A stretch of DNA of 64,000 bases from Micromonospora phytophila. Its GTDB lineage: Bacteria; Actinomycetota; Actinomycetes; Mycobacteriales; Micromonosporaceae. The position numbers were made by a program, and so were the translations under genes. Location of the stretch: the NCBI RefSeq assembly GCF_023656545.1, contig NZ_JAMOKF010000006.1, forward strand, positions 1 to 64,000. Direction: 5' to 3'. The notes under the pieces were generated by a model. The model was given only the letters and a program-made list of their open reading frames with translations, was not told the DNA's origin and did not search any database. Position 1 is the stretch's first letter. Each line of letters starts with the position of its first letter. This document shows, piece by piece, positions 10,270 to 19,877 of this stretch.

Positions 10270-11505
10270 TTACCGGCGAAGAACTCGGGCCTGCGTAGCC
10301 GGTCGGACCATGGTGAGGAACATGGCTAGGGCGATGGCCTGGATGCCGGCCACGGTAACGATCACGGCGGTGATCGAGTAGTCGTAGAGGGCTCCGGTGA
10401 GCAGCCCGCCGACCAGGGTCGCCGCGCCCAACCCAGCGGCGAAGATGCCGTACGCGGTGCCCCGCCGCGCGGCGGGGACGATGTCGGCGATGGTCGCACG
10501 CATAGTGGATTCCTGGATGCCGAGCACCGCGCCCCAGGCCAGGATCCCGGCGACTGCGGTCACCGGGGTCGTGGTGAACGCTGCCAACGGGATCAGGGCG
10601 GCCAGCACGGGTACGGCGGCCAGTACCCGGACGCCGGCCCGGTCGTACAACCACCCGGTGGCCAGCGCGGCGAGCGCGTCGACACCCATCGCGGCGGCGT
10701 ACACGACGGGGACCACCGCCACCGGTACGACGTGGCGGGTGGCGAGGTGGAAGCTGAGCACTCCGAAGGTGGCGAAGCCGGCCGTGGTCAGCACCGTGAA
10801 CGCCAGATAGGTCCAGAACACGCGGGGCAGCCGGCCGCCCGGCGGGGCGGGCGCGGCGCCGGGTCGAGGGCCCGGTTCGAAGCGACGCGGGTCGGGAACC
10901 CCGGCGCGTAGCCACAGCAGCACGAGCATCGCCGCCACGGCGGGTACGGCCAGGGCGAGGAACGCGGGCCGGTAGTTGTGGGCGGTGGCGGCCAGTACGG
11001 CGGCGACCAGCAACGGCCCGGCGACGCCGCCGGCCTGGTCGAGCGCCTCATGGACGGCGAAGCCCTTGCCGCGGCCGACTGCCGCAGCGGCGTGCGAGAG
11101 CATGACGTCCCTGGCCGGGCCGCGGATCGCCTTGCCGGCGCGCTCCGCGACGAACAGGGCCGCGGCCAGCCACAGCGCGGTGGTCAGCCCGAGAGCGGGC
11201 ACGGCGATCATGGTCACGGCGTAGCCGACCAGGACGAGCGGCCAGTAGGCGCGGGTCCGGTCCGCGAGGGGTCCGGTGGCCAGCCGCCCGGCCAGGGCGG
11301 TCGCCTCGCCGGCGCCGGTGACCAGCCCGACGACGGTCGCGGATGCGCCGAAGGTGGCCAGGTAGGGGCCGATGACCGACCGGGCGCCCTCGTACACCAC
11401 GTCCGACAGCAGGCTGACAACACCGAAGGCGGTCACGAACCGCCACGGCGTCCACCTGGTGGTGAGCGCGGTGACTCTCACCCGTGCAGTCTGGACTACC
11501 GGCAA
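10270..11505 (-). CDS. MFS transporter
   Basis: A 411-aa protein with about 12 helices. It contains SLLSDVVYEGARSVIGPYL in helix 1 and the loop motif GPLADRTRAYWPL. A Pro-rich cytoplasmic loop (about 205-230, PGPRPGAAPAPPGG) divides the two halves. The N-terminal start may be a GTG about ten codons later (VTALTTRW). It diverges from the DUF4326 gene, whose ATG is 60 bp away, so the two promoters overlap. The substrate is unknown. Confidence 0.85.
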   Translation of the reverse strand: MPVVQTARVRVTALTTRWTPWRFVTAFGVVSLLSDVVYEGARSVIGPYLATFGASATVVGLVTGAGEATALAGRLATGPLADRTRAYWPLVLVGYAVTMIAVPALGLTTALWLAAALFVAERAGKAIRGPARDVMLSHAAAAVGRGKGFAVHEALDQAGGVAGPLLVAAVLAATAHNYRPAFLALAVPAVAAMLVLLWLRAGVPDPRRFEPGPRPGAAPAPPGGRLPRVFWTYLAFTVLTTAGFATFGVLSFHLATRHVVPVAVVPVVYAAAMGVDALAALATGWLYDRAGVRVLAAVPVLAALIPLAAFTTTPVTAVAGILAWGAVLGIQESTMRATIADIVPAARRGTAYGIFAAGLGAATLVGGLLTGALYDYSITAVIVTVAGIQAIALAMFLTMVRPATQARVLRR

Positions 11506-11564
11506 GCTGCCCGGGTGTGGATCGCCCGACTACCGTTTGCCGGGGAGAACCGAGGAGCCGAGCC

Positions 11565-11891
11565 ATGCAGGCAACCACAGTCGTCAACCTGAAGGGCCAC
11601 CGCGACGACCCGGCGTACGCCGACGTGGTCTACGTCGGGCGCGCCATGTATCGCGGCGGCTGGCAACTCCCTCGCTCCCCGTTGTCCAGCCCGTACCGCC
11701 CCGGCCCGGACGGTACCCGGGACGAGGTCGTCGAGAAGTACCGCGCATACCTGCTCGACAGCCCCGAACTGCTCGCCCTCCTCCCGGGACTGCGCGGGCG
11801 CAGGCTCGGCTGCTGGTGTGTGCCGGAGCGCTGTCACGCCGAGGTGATCGCAGAACTCGCCGACTCGCCGCCGGCGTCGAGCCTCCGGTAG
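11565..11891 (+). CDS. DUF4326 domain protein
   Basis: A 108-aa protein. ATG 11565 is preceded by GAGGAG at the correct distance. It reads TTVVNLKGHRDDPAYADVVY and has GCWCVPERCHAEVIAEL at the C-terminus; the Trp/Cys-rich CWC...CH segment is diagnostic of the family and could bind a metal. Such proteins are found in phages and chromosomes, and their function is not established. The next gene is convergent, 17 bp away. Confidence 0.8.
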   Translation: MQATTVVNLKGHRDDPAYADVVYVGRAMYRGGWQLPRSPLSSPYRPGPDGTRDEVVEKYRAYLLDSPELLALLPGLRGRRLGCWCVPERCHAEVIAELADSPPASSLR

Positions 11892-11908
11892 GAGTCCGGC
11901 GGAGCTGT

Positions 11909-12313
11909 TTAGTCGACGTGGTCCGCACGGGGCACGGTGCGGAGATGGAGGAACTCCGTCACGCCGATCATGCCGACGAGTTGGCGGACCACCGGCGGCA
12001 TGTCGCGGCGGGTGGGGTCGTGCACGAGGCGGGGACCGGTGAGGGGCACGCGCCGGCCGCGGATCTCCAGCTCACAGCCGCCGGCGGCCAGCACGTTCCT
12101 CGCCCAGTCGCCCACCCCGTAGGTCAGGGCGGCGACGTAACCGTCGGACGTCCGGAAGATGTTGATCGGCGTGCGGTACTCGCGACCGGAGCGGCGGCCG
12201 CGATGGATGATGACGCCGAAGCCGGGCAGCCGAGCGGCCAGCGGACCGGTCACCCGGTTGGTGACGACCCGGTTGAACCGCGCCAACCGCTTGGGTAACA
12301 CCATGGCCACCAT
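11909..12313 (-). CDS. Deazaflavin (F420)-dependent nitroreductase family protein
   Basis: A 134-aa protein (or 131 from ATG 12304). It has the Ddn-like core: LPGFGVIIHRGRRSGREYRT, then PINIFRTSDGYVAALTYG, then DWARNVLAAGGCELEIRGRR. Members use F420H2 to reduce nitro or other electrophilic groups in the cytoplasm. It lies near two other F420-type genes at 22-23.4 kb. It is monocistronic, with only fragmentary DNA upstream. Confidence 0.85.
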   Translation of the reverse strand: MVAMVLPKRLARFNRVVTNRVTGPLAARLPGFGVIIHRGRRSGREYRTPINIFRTSDGYVAALTYGVGDWARNVLAAGGCELEIRGRRVPLTGPRLVHDPTRRDMPPVVRQLVGMIGVTEFLHLRTVPRADHVD

Positions 12314-12390
12314 GTTCCCCGCAGGGCGATCGAAGCGTCGGCCGACACGTCGATCGCTGCATTTGGTCTTGCTACCGGCCGACCGGTTGC

Positions 12391-12618
12391 TCAGCTGTTC
12401 TGTGGGAAGCCGAGGTTCACGCCGCCGTGGGACGGATCGAGCCACCTGCTGGTGACCACCTTGGCCCTGGTGAAGAAGTGCACACCGTGCGGCCCGTACG
12501 CGTGCGAGTCACCGAACAGTGAGTCCTTCCACCCCCCGAACGAGTAGTACGAGACCGGAACCGGGATCGCCACGTTGACGCCGACCATGCCGACCTCGAT
12601 TTCATTCTGGTACCGCCG
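12391..12618 (-). pseudogene. mmsA: C-terminal fragment of methylmalonate-semialdehyde dehydrogenase
   Basis: About 75 codons encode [37 protein letters not shown] and [12 protein letters not shown], ending [10 protein letters not shown], which is the last part of CoA-acylating MmsA. The NAD-binding part and the catalytic Cys are missing. Similarity stops near 12618 and unrelated DNA follows. The fragment shows no internal stop, so the truncation may be recent. Confidence 0.75.
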
Positions 12619-12891
12619 CGCGGCGCACGTCGCCGGTGCCGCGCTGCGCTCCCCCGGCACGCAGCTCTACCACCGCTTGGATGACGTGCGACTGCGCGGC
12701 CTGCTGCACCTGCTGCGCGAGGACGAGCGGGTCGTGGCGTTGGAGTCGGGCCCTGGTTCGTGGGCCGCGCCGTTTGGAGGCTGTGCGGTTGGCGCCGGGT
12801 GATGACGCGGCGGCAGTCACAGCCGGGCACTGCGGGACATCGTGGGGCGGCTGATCGGCTGGCCAGTGGCAGGCGGGTGATTCGAACATCC

Positions 12892-13168
12892 CAGGTCCGC
12901 CGCTGGGACTCCTGGCACCGCCACGCCACCCTCGCCCTGGCCGCCCTCGCCGTCCTGGCGATCTGCGCCGCTGACGCCGCCACCGACGGAGCCGACGATC
13001 CCACCGACACCAAATTGATCAAGCTGACCGTCAACGAAGTCCGCCGTCTGATCAACACCTTCATCATCCAGCCGATCCGCGACCTCGCTCACCGTCTGCG
13101 CTGGTCACAGTGGCGCCACCAAGTCGACATCCAACACATGCTCGCGGTCGAACAGAGCCGGCAACAAC
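12892..13168 (+). pseudogene. C-terminal remnant of an IS701/IS4-type transposase
   Basis: One frame reads QVRRWDSWHRHATLALAALA, then IKLTVNEVRRLINTF, then HRLRWSQWRHQ. This is the C-terminal end typical of actinobacterial IS701-like DDE transposases. The catalytic part is absent. The fragment abuts the 3' end of the convergent FAD-disulfide reductase gene and lies next to the mmsA stub, so an IS insertion followed by deletion probably made this junction. About 270 bp between the two remnants (12619-12891) is unassigned. Confidence 0.55.
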
Positions 13169-14650
13169 TCAGGCTTCCGGGGGCAGCATTTGATCCTGCT
13201 GCCGGCCCCGGAAGGTCTCCAGCAGCCTCAGCCAGACCTCACTGATCGTCGGGAACGCGGGCACGGCATGCCAGAGCCGTTCCACCGGCACTTCGCATGC
13301 GACCGTGACGGTGGCCGAGTGCAGCAGTTCCCCGACGCCGGGCCCGACGAAGGTGACTCCCGCTACCGTGCCGCGGTCCACATCGACCAGCATGCGGGCC
13401 TGGCCGCGATAGCCCTCGGCGTACTGGTGCGCGCCCGCGACACGTGCGATGTCGTAGTCGACCACCTCGATCCGGCGTCCGGCCCGCTCCGCCTCGCGCG
13501 TGGTCAGGCCGACGGACGCGACCTCCGGATCGGTGAAGACGACCTGCGGCACAGCCGCGCCGTCGGCGGTCGTGGCGTGCACGCCCCACCTGGCGTCGTC
13601 GACCGGCTCTCTCTTGGCGCGGGCGCCGATGGCGGCACCGACGATCCGGGCCTGGTACTTCCCCTGATGAGTCAGCAGTGCCCGGTGGTTGACATCGCCG
13701 GCGGCGTAGAGCCAGCCGTCGGCGACGGCGGTCACCCGCCCGGTGTCGTCCACGGTCAGCCAGTCGCCCGCGGTGAGACCAACGGTCTCCAGGCCGAGGT
13801 CCGCCGTCCGCGGGGCTCTGCCCGTGGCGAACAGGATCTCATCGGCGACCAGTTCTGCGCCGTCGGCCAGCGTCATCCGCACCTCGCCGTCCTCGCGCGC
13901 CACGTATGTCACAGAGGCCCCGAACCGGATGTCAACGCCGGCTTCGCGAAGCCCGTCCGCGACCAGCTCGCCGGCGAACGGCTCCATCCTCGGCAGCAGT
14001 CCGGCGTCGCCGCGGACCAGCATGGTCACCTGGGCGCCGAGCGCCTGCCAGGCGGTTGCCATCTCGACGGCCACCACGCCGCCGCCGACGATCGCGAGAC
14101 GGCCTGGTACGTGGTCTGCGCTGGTGGCCTCACGGCTGGTCCAGGGGCGTACGGTGTCGAGTCCGGGTGTGTCGGGCAGGGCCGCGCTGGTGCCGGTGCA
14201 AATGGCGACGGCGTGCCGTGCGGTCAGCCGGACGGTGTCGCCGTCAGGGGTCTGCACCGCCACCTGGCGGGGGCCGACGAGCCGGCCGTGGCCGCGTATC
14301 AGGTCGACGGAAACCGCGTCCAGCCAGTCGACCTGGGCCTCGTCGTTCCAGTACGCGGACATCTTGTCACGATGCGCGAGGACCGCCTCGACGTCCAGCG
14401 GCCCGACCACCGCCCGGCGCAGCCCGGGGACGCGGCGGGCGTCGGCGCGTGCCAGCACCGGCCGCAGCAGCGCCTTGCTGGGCTCGCAGGCCCAGTACGA
14501 GCACTCGCCGCCGAGCAGTTCGCGCTCCACGATCACGCTGCTGAGCCCGGCGGCGCTGGCCCGGTCGGCCACGTTCTCGCCGACCGGGCCAGCGCCGATG
14601 ACGACCACGTCGTAGGTGCGCGGTGCCTCGTTCGTCACTGCCACCTCCAT
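13169..14650 (-). CDS. FAD-dependent pyridine nucleotide-disulfide oxidoreductase
   Basis: A 493-aa protein. The N-terminal FAD site is VVVIGAGPVGENVADRA, the redox pair is in GGECSYWACEPSK (Cys-x4-Cys), a second NAD(P)-binding Rossmann motif is LAIVGGGVVAVEMA, and the C-terminal dimer interface carries HAVPAFPTISEVW with the active-site His. This is the dihydrolipoamide dehydrogenase/mercuric reductase class; it lacks the N-terminal metal-binding domain of MerA. No 2-oxoacid dehydrogenase genes are nearby, so the substrate is open. ATG 14650 was chosen; a GTG four codons later is possible. Confidence 0.88.
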   Translation of the reverse strand: MEVAVTNEAPRTYDVVVIGAGPVGENVADRASAAGLSSVIVERELLGGECSYWACEPSKALLRPVLARADARRVPGLRRAVVGPLDVEAVLAHRDKMSAYWNDEAQVDWLDAVSVDLIRGHGRLVGPRQVAVQTPDGDTVRLTARHAVAICTGTSAALPDTPGLDTVRPWTSREATSADHVPGRLAIVGGGVVAVEMATAWQALGAQVTMLVRGDAGLLPRMEPFAGELVADGLREAGVDIRFGASVTYVAREDGEVRMTLADGAELVADEILFATGRAPRTADLGLETVGLTAGDWLTVDDTGRVTAVADGWLYAAGDVNHRALLTHQGKYQARIVGAAIGARAKREPVDDARWGVHATTADGAAVPQVVFTDPEVASVGLTTREAERAGRRIEVVDYDIARVAGAHQYAEGYRGQARMLVDVDRGTVAGVTFVGPGVGELLHSATVTVACEVPVERLWHAVPAFPTISEVWLRLLETFRGRQQDQMLPPEA

Positions 14651-15106
14651 CACTGCGTCTGAAACTCTGTCAAGCTTGCGGCTTCCGCAGAAGCGGGGCT
14701 GCCGGGCCGAGGCGCCCTGGTCGTGCCTGCGGTACGCCGGCTCGCCGCCGAAGCGCCCGCTGATGCCGCTGCATGCCGGCGATGGTGCCCGAGGCCGCGC
14801 CTCGGGTCGCCGAGGAGGGCCGTGAGCCTGGCCTGGATCTCGGCTGAACGCCGTTGTGCCCTGGTCCCCGGTCGGCCCAGCCGCGCCACCGTACGGCGTA
14901 TGGCTGTGGTCACGCTCAGGCCGCGGAGGGCGCCCCGGCGGCAGCCGCCTCTCGGTGCCTGGCCCTGCCCTGCGACGCACTGGTCCTTCATCGGGGAGCT
15001 GCGCGGCGACGCGGCCGACGAGATCCAATGCGCATCGAGGGCGGAGCGGGCCGGCCGCCACGTAGGCTGGTCCCGTCCCGTCGTGCCCTCGGCGACTGAG
15101 GTGGTG
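14651..15106. other. Gap, no recognised gene
   Basis: About 450 bp, GC-rich, with open frames on both strands but no recognisable protein motif. It should hold the promoter of the FAD-disulfide reductase gene (leftward). Confidence 0.4.
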
Positions 15107-15580
15107 TCAGCGACCGGGGGCCCGCTTCTTGACCTCCTGGAGTACCCAGCCGTTGCCGTCCGGGTCGCTGAAGGTGGCGAAGGAGCCGTAGTCGGCACGG
15201 GCGGGTTGCGGGCCGGCGATCCGCGCCTGGCCGGCGGCGCGGTGGACGATGTCTCCGCCGTCGTGGCCGTGGTATATCAGTCCGCCGGCATCGTGGAACA
15301 CCTCGCTCACCTCGATGCCGCGACCCACGAGCTCCGCGCGGGCCTCCTCGATGTCCGAGACGACGAGGTACAGGCCCTGGGCCGAGCCGGGTGCGGCGGA
15401 AGTGATCCCAGTGCCGAACATGATCGAGCCCTCGGAACCGGGCGGCGTGAAGTGCACCGCCCGCCACTCCTCGCTGACGGCCTTGTCGACATCCAGGCGG
15501 AATCCCGCCGCCTCGTAGAAAGCCTTGGCCCGATCGACGTCGGATACCGGCAGCATGATGAGTTCGAGCTTCAGATCCAC
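15107..15580 (-). CDS. VOC (glyoxalase/bleomycin resistance fold) protein
   Basis: A 157-aa protein with two VOC repeats: LELIMLPVSDVDRAKAFYE at the N-terminus and FATFSDPDGNGWVLQEV at the C-terminus. GTG 15580 was chosen because GAAGGA lies six bases upstream; an in-frame ATG at 15595 overlaps that site. The metal ligands and the substrate cannot be fixed from sequence alone. Monocistronic. Confidence 0.85.
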   Translation of the reverse strand: MDLKLELIMLPVSDVDRAKAFYEAAGFRLDVDKAVSEEWRAVHFTPPGSEGSIMFGTGITSAAPGSAQGLYLVVSDIEEARAELVGRGIEVSEVFHDAGGLIYHGHDGGDIVHRAAGQARIAGPQPARADYGSFATFSDPDGNGWVLQEVKKRAPGR

Positions 15581-16050
15581 GGGATGTCCTTCCATCGCCT
15601 CGGTCGCATAGCGGACCGTCAGGGCACCTCTGCGGTCGCGGAGTGAAGCATATCGTCCTAGATGTACACCTATTGGCGAATCGTCAGGCGGTCCGGACTG
15701 AGCCCCCTTCACGCATGGGAGCAGTTGCTCCTACTCCGGGTTGGGGAAGCTTGGAGGGCCACGATGAGTACTGCGGTGACGAGAGTCATCGACCCGTGCA
15801 ACAACCTGGCGCTGCGCAAGGCGGCCCCTCGGCGCGACCCGAGACAAGGCGCTGGCCTCGTCCGGTCTTCGTGCGACGCAGTTCAGCACCCGGCAGAAGC
15901 TCGGTGCTCACGGAGACATAACATCGGCAGCCTCGCTGACATGATCGCCATGGACTGCACGGCGATGGCCTCGGACCTCAAGCCGCTCGCGAGGGAAACC
16001 TTGACCGACGGCGTACGCGCCGGGAGTCCTCGGCCGGGACGATCAGCCGG
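15581..16050. other. Gap with a possible small open frame
   Basis: An ATG at 15764 opens MSTAVTRVIDPCNNLALRKA and runs on into sequence antisense to the permease gene. I do not recognise it. Nothing else is visible except the upstream region of the VOC gene. Confidence 0.3.
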
Positions 16051-17583
16051 TCAGCGCGGCGGGGGCGACGAGGAGCCGAAACCGGTGTCGAGGTCCGGCT
16101 GGCCAGGCATCGGTGGGCCTTCCTGCCCGCCGTGGGCAAGGCGACTGCGCCGATAGCCGTAGAGGAAGTAGACGACGATCCCCACCGCCATCCAGGCGAA
16201 GAACCGCAGCCAGGTCTCGACGGTGAGGAACAGCATCAGCACGGCGCAGGCAACCATCGCGAGAACCGGAATCACCGGCCCCCAGGGGACGCGGAAGCCG
16301 CGAGGCAGGTCCGGCCGGGTACGGCGCAACAGAATGACCGCCGCCGCGACGAGGACGAACGCGAACAGGGTGCCGATGTTGACCAGTTCGGCGAGTTCCT
16401 CCAGCGGGATGAACCCGGCGAGCACGGCCACCACCACGCCCACGATGACGGTGATGCGGTGCGGGGTGCCGAAGCGCGGATGCACCCGCGCCAACCAGCG
16501 CGGCAGCAACCCGTCACGACTCATGGCGAACGCGACCCGGCTCTGCCCCAGCATCAGGATCATGACCACCGTGGTCAGCCCGGCGAGAGCGCCGACGGTG
16601 ATCAAGTTGGCGATGAACGGCTGCCCGACGGCCTGGAACGCCGCAGCGAGCGGTGCCTCCGTGTCCAGCTCGGCGTAGTTCTGCATGCCCACCACCACCA
16701 GTGAGACGGCGACGTAGAGCGTGGTGCAGACAGCCAGCGAACCGAGGATCCCGCGCGGCACGTCGCGATGCGGCACCCGGGTCTCCTCGGCCGCGGTGGC
16801 CACGATGTCGAAGCCGATGAACGCGAAGAACACCAGCGCACCCGCGGCGAAGATGCCGCTGATCCCGAAGTTGGCGGGGGCCTGCCCGAAGACGGCCTCC
16901 AGCAGGGTCGCATCGGCGCCGGCACCGCCCGACGCGGGCTCGGCCGGCGGGACGAACGGCGTGTAGTTGTCGCGCTTGACGAAGAACAGTCCGGCGACGA
17001 TCACGAAGAGGACCACCGCCACCTTGATGGTGACCACCACGGCGTTCAGCCGCGACGAGATCTTGATGCCGGCGACCAGGACCGCGGTGAGGATCAACAC
17101 GATCAACGCGGCGGGCAGGTTGAACGCGGCGCCCTCGCCCCCGGTGATGGCGGGCGGCAGCGTCACCCCGAGCGTCTCCAGGAGCACCGCGAGGTACTGC
17201 GACCAGCCCACGGCCACCACCGCAGCGGCGAGGACGAACTCCAGGATGAGGTCCCAGCCGATGATCCACGCGATCAGCTCGCCGAGCGCCGCGTACGAAT
17301 AGGTGTAGGCGCTGCCGGCGACCGGCACGGTGGACGCGAACTCCGCGTAGCACAGCGCCGCCAGCGCGCAGGCGATGCCGGCCGCGACGAAGGACAGCGC
17401 GACCGCCGGCCCGGCAGTCTGGTTCGCGGCCACCCCGGTCAGCACGAAGATGCCCGTACCGATGATGACCCCGATGCCGAACACGGTGAGATCCAGGCCG
17501 GAGAGGTCCTTGCGAAGCCGGTGCTCCGGCTGCTCCGTGTCGCGCATCGACTGCTCGACCGATTTCCTGCGCAAGAGACTCAC
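16051..17583 (-). CDS. APC-family amino acid permease (cationic amino acid transporter type)
   Basis: A 510-aa protein with about 12 helices. Helix 1 has the family glycine motif TVFGIGVIIGTGIFVLTG; helix 6 region has FFAFIGFDIVATAAEETRVP, the conserved region of CAT-type carriers. The N-terminus is cytoplasmic, with EHRLRKDLSGLDL. Start GTG 17583 follows a GAGGTGA-like ribosome site. It imports or exchanges amino acids at the plasma membrane; the exact substrate is unknown. It is a single gene, convergent with nothing, read in the same direction as the lipoprotein gene upstream. Confidence 0.9.
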   Translation of the reverse strand: MSLLRRKSVEQSMRDTEQPEHRLRKDLSGLDLTVFGIGVIIGTGIFVLTGVAANQTAGPAVALSFVAAGIACALAALCYAEFASTVPVAGSAYTYSYAALGELIAWIIGWDLILEFVLAAAVVAVGWSQYLAVLLETLGVTLPPAITGGEGAAFNLPAALIVLILTAVLVAGIKISSRLNAVVVTIKVAVVLFVIVAGLFFVKRDNYTPFVPPAEPASGGAGADATLLEAVFGQAPANFGISGIFAAGALVFFAFIGFDIVATAAEETRVPHRDVPRGILGSLAVCTTLYVAVSLVVVGMQNYAELDTEAPLAAAFQAVGQPFIANLITVGALAGLTTVVMILMLGQSRVAFAMSRDGLLPRWLARVHPRFGTPHRITVIVGVVVAVLAGFIPLEELAELVNIGTLFAFVLVAAAVILLRRTRPDLPRGFRVPWGPVIPVLAMVACAVLMLFLTVETWLRFFAWMAVGIVVYFLYGYRRSRLAHGGQEGPPMPGQPDLDTGFGSSSPPPR

Positions 17584-17700
17584 AACCAGTCACCTCACCG
17601 TCTCCCCGACCTGATGTTGCCCACGAATGACCCGAATCAGGACGAACAAACCTGGCGCGTCGTGCCTGCCGCGCCTTCTTGCGCAGGACCGGCGTGCCTG

Positions 17701-19719
17701 TCACGCCGTGCGCAGCCAGCCGAGGGTCTTCATGGTGGAGAGGCTGGTCGCCTCAAGGCCGGCGTCGGAAACAGTCCAGAGGACTCCGTCGACCACCAGT
17801 GACCGGCGGATCGGCGCCAGATCCTCGGGGCGCCCCGTGCCCCGCGTGTGGTCGACCGTGCCGACCTCGGTGAACCCGCCGTCACCGACTCGCAGAGCCA
17901 GCGCCACGTTGCTCGGCAGGCCCTTGCCGTGGACGGTCAGTGGGACCACCACCAGGCGTTCGGCCGGCCAGTAGAGGAACGCGTGCGGGTCGAACTCCGC
18001 CTCGGAGTGCCCCTGCTTGACGTGATGCTGGGCGATCCGGGTCGGCTTGGCCGGATCGGAGACGTCGAAGAGCGAGAGCTGGGTGCCCTGGACACGGCCC
18101 TGGTCGGACGCCTCCTGCCCGACACCGAGCAGCCGTCCTTCGCCGGACGGGTGCAGGTACGCCGAATACCCGTTGATCTTCAGTTCGCCGCTCACCTTCG
18201 GCGCCCTCGGATCATGCAGGTCGACGGTGTAGAGCGGGTCGGTCTGCCGGAAGGTGACGACGTACCCGGTGCCGCCGACGAACCGTACCGCGTATATCCG
18301 TTCCCCCTTGCCCAGTCCGGTGACTCTGCCGACCTGGGTCAGCGCCGTGCCGTCGGCGCGCAGGACGTACACGCTGGAGGTCGAGTTCGGCTTGTCGCCC
18401 CAGGTACGGCCACTGGTGGTGGCCACTCTCAGGTGCCCGTCCCACTCGGACATGGCGTACTGGTTGATGAGCCAGCCCGGTACGGACGCGGCGGCGACGT
18501 ACCGCGGGGCACCCGCGCCCGAGATGTCGAACTGGTAGATCTCGGTGGTCTCGTCTTTGGGATCGGGTGCGATGTTCCGCGCGGTCAGCATCGGCAGCAC
18601 CCGCCAGCGCTGGTCGTTGGCGACGTACAGCCGGGGTCCGTTGCTGTAGACGGTGTCGCCGTCGGCGATCACGGTGACCGGGTCGCCAGCGCCGAGCGTA
18701 GCCGCACCGAGGTCGAAGCTGAGCACGGTCACCAGCGACGTGCCGGAGTAGGCGGCCGGCCGGCTCACCCGTTCGCAGCCGACCCGTCCCGCGCTGGTTC
18801 GCCCGCCGGAGGTGACCTCGTACCGGGGCAGCCAGTCGTCGGCGGTGGCGTTGTCGATGATCTCGCGGTTGGCGGTGGTGCGCTGCTCATCGGTGGCCCG
18901 TTGCCGGTACGGGAAGTTCAGCCGGGGCGCGGAGCGGACCACGACCCGGACCGTCGTGCCCACCTGGCGGGCGTCCACCAGATTGCCGTCGATCCGGTAT
19001 TCGCCGATGATCTTCGGCTCGCCGGACAGGTCGACCATGATCAGCTGGGGGCCGACGATGCCGTGCGGCATCGGGGCGCCTCCCGGGACGGCGCGCGCGC
19101 CTCCCTCGGGGACGGCCGGTTTCGCCATCCCGGCCCACCCGTCGCGGCGCAGCACCAGCGCCCGGTCACCGTGCAGCAGCAGGGCGTCTTCGGCCCCGCC
19201 GAACCCATCGGCACCCGGTGCCAGTTCCAGCTCTCCGGTCAGTCGGCGGGTGGCCGGGTCGACCACGTACAGCTTGCCGTGGCTCACGGTGACAATCCGC
19301 TTGCCGTCGGTCTTGACCAGGTCCGGTTCATCGGCCCCGGCCTCGTGGGTGTTGGTGCCCGAGTAGCCCTTGGCCGCCGCATCCGCCCGCCCCGCTGCGG
19401 CGGGCGCCTCAGCCTGTTCGGCGCGGCCGAAGCTACGCATGTCCCCGATCGGCCCGAACCCCCAGGGCCCGACGTAGGCCTTGGCAGCCGTCTTCAGCTG
19501 CCGCAGCGCCTCCGGGCAGGAGTCGAACGCGACGAGCCGCAACCCGCCGGCGGGCACTCCCCGGTCACGTGGCGGCGCGGGGGCCGGCTCCGCCGTACAG
19601 CCGGTGACCAGCGCCAGGCCGGCGACCAGGGCCAGCCCCATGACGCGAGCTGGAGTCATGACTCGGGGGACGCCGGTGGCGGCCGTTGGCTGGGGTACGT
19701 GGGCGCTGCTACCCGTCAT
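17701..19719 (-). CDS. Secreted beta-propeller lipoprotein
   Basis: A protein of 672 aa from ATG 19719 (or 652 aa from ATG 19659). It has an N-terminal signal with lipobox LALVTGC, so it is predicted to be anchored outside the membrane. Repeated blade-like segments follow (GKLYVVDPATRRLTGELEL, LSLFDVSDPAKPTRIAQHHV, YTVDLHDPRAPKVSGEL), typical of the actinobacterial proteins with a C-terminal beta-propeller distantly related to WD40. The segment GYSGTNTHEAGADEPDLVKTD is a hallmark of this family. The function is unknown; structural or ligand-binding roles are proposed for the family. Confidence 0.85.
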   Translation of the reverse strand: MTGSSAHVPQPTAATGVPRVMTPARVMGLALVAGLALVTGCTAEPAPAPPRDRGVPAGGLRLVAFDSCPEALRQLKTAAKAYVGPWGFGPIGDMRSFGRAEQAEAPAAAGRADAAAKGYSGTNTHEAGADEPDLVKTDGKRIVTVSHGKLYVVDPATRRLTGELELAPGADGFGGAEDALLLHGDRALVLRRDGWAGMAKPAVPEGGARAVPGGAPMPHGIVGPQLIMVDLSGEPKIIGEYRIDGNLVDARQVGTTVRVVVRSAPRLNFPYRQRATDEQRTTANREIIDNATADDWLPRYEVTSGGRTSAGRVGCERVSRPAAYSGTSLVTVLSFDLGAATLGAGDPVTVIADGDTVYSNGPRLYVANDQRWRVLPMLTARNIAPDPKDETTEIYQFDISGAGAPRYVAAASVPGWLINQYAMSEWDGHLRVATTSGRTWGDKPNSTSSVYVLRADGTALTQVGRVTGLGKGERIYAVRFVGGTGYVVTFRQTDPLYTVDLHDPRAPKVSGELKINGYSAYLHPSGEGRLLGVGQEASDQGRVQGTQLSLFDVSDPAKPTRIAQHHVKQGHSEAEFDPHAFLYWPAERLVVVPLTVHGKGLPSNVALALRVGDGGFTEVGTVDHTRGTGRPEDLAPIRRSLVVDGVLWTVSDAGLEATSLSTMKTLGWLRTA

Positions 19720-19877
19720 GCCCCCTACGACGTGGCTGCCCCGGGCTGGGTTCCCGGCCGCTTCACAAAGAGTCCGGTTGATCACATTTGAAGGTAGATG
19801 TTGCGTTGCGTACATAGCACAACTCGTATGGCTACTCGCAGAGATGTGAAGCAGCATGTAGGCAAGGGTTTGGTGGG

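Noticed and set aside
10970-11592. Plus-strand frame opposite the MFS gene at 10270-11505
   Set aside because: Gly/Gln/Arg-rich mirror of the hydrophobic minus-strand protein.
13190-14662. Long plus-strand frame opposite the FAD-disulfide reductase
   Set aside because: The reductase shows cofactor and redox motifs on the minus strand; the plus frame has none.
17848-19791. Long plus-strand frame opposite the beta-propeller lipoprotein
   Set aside because: His/Gly/Asp-rich with no family similarity; the minus strand has a lipobox and propeller repeats.
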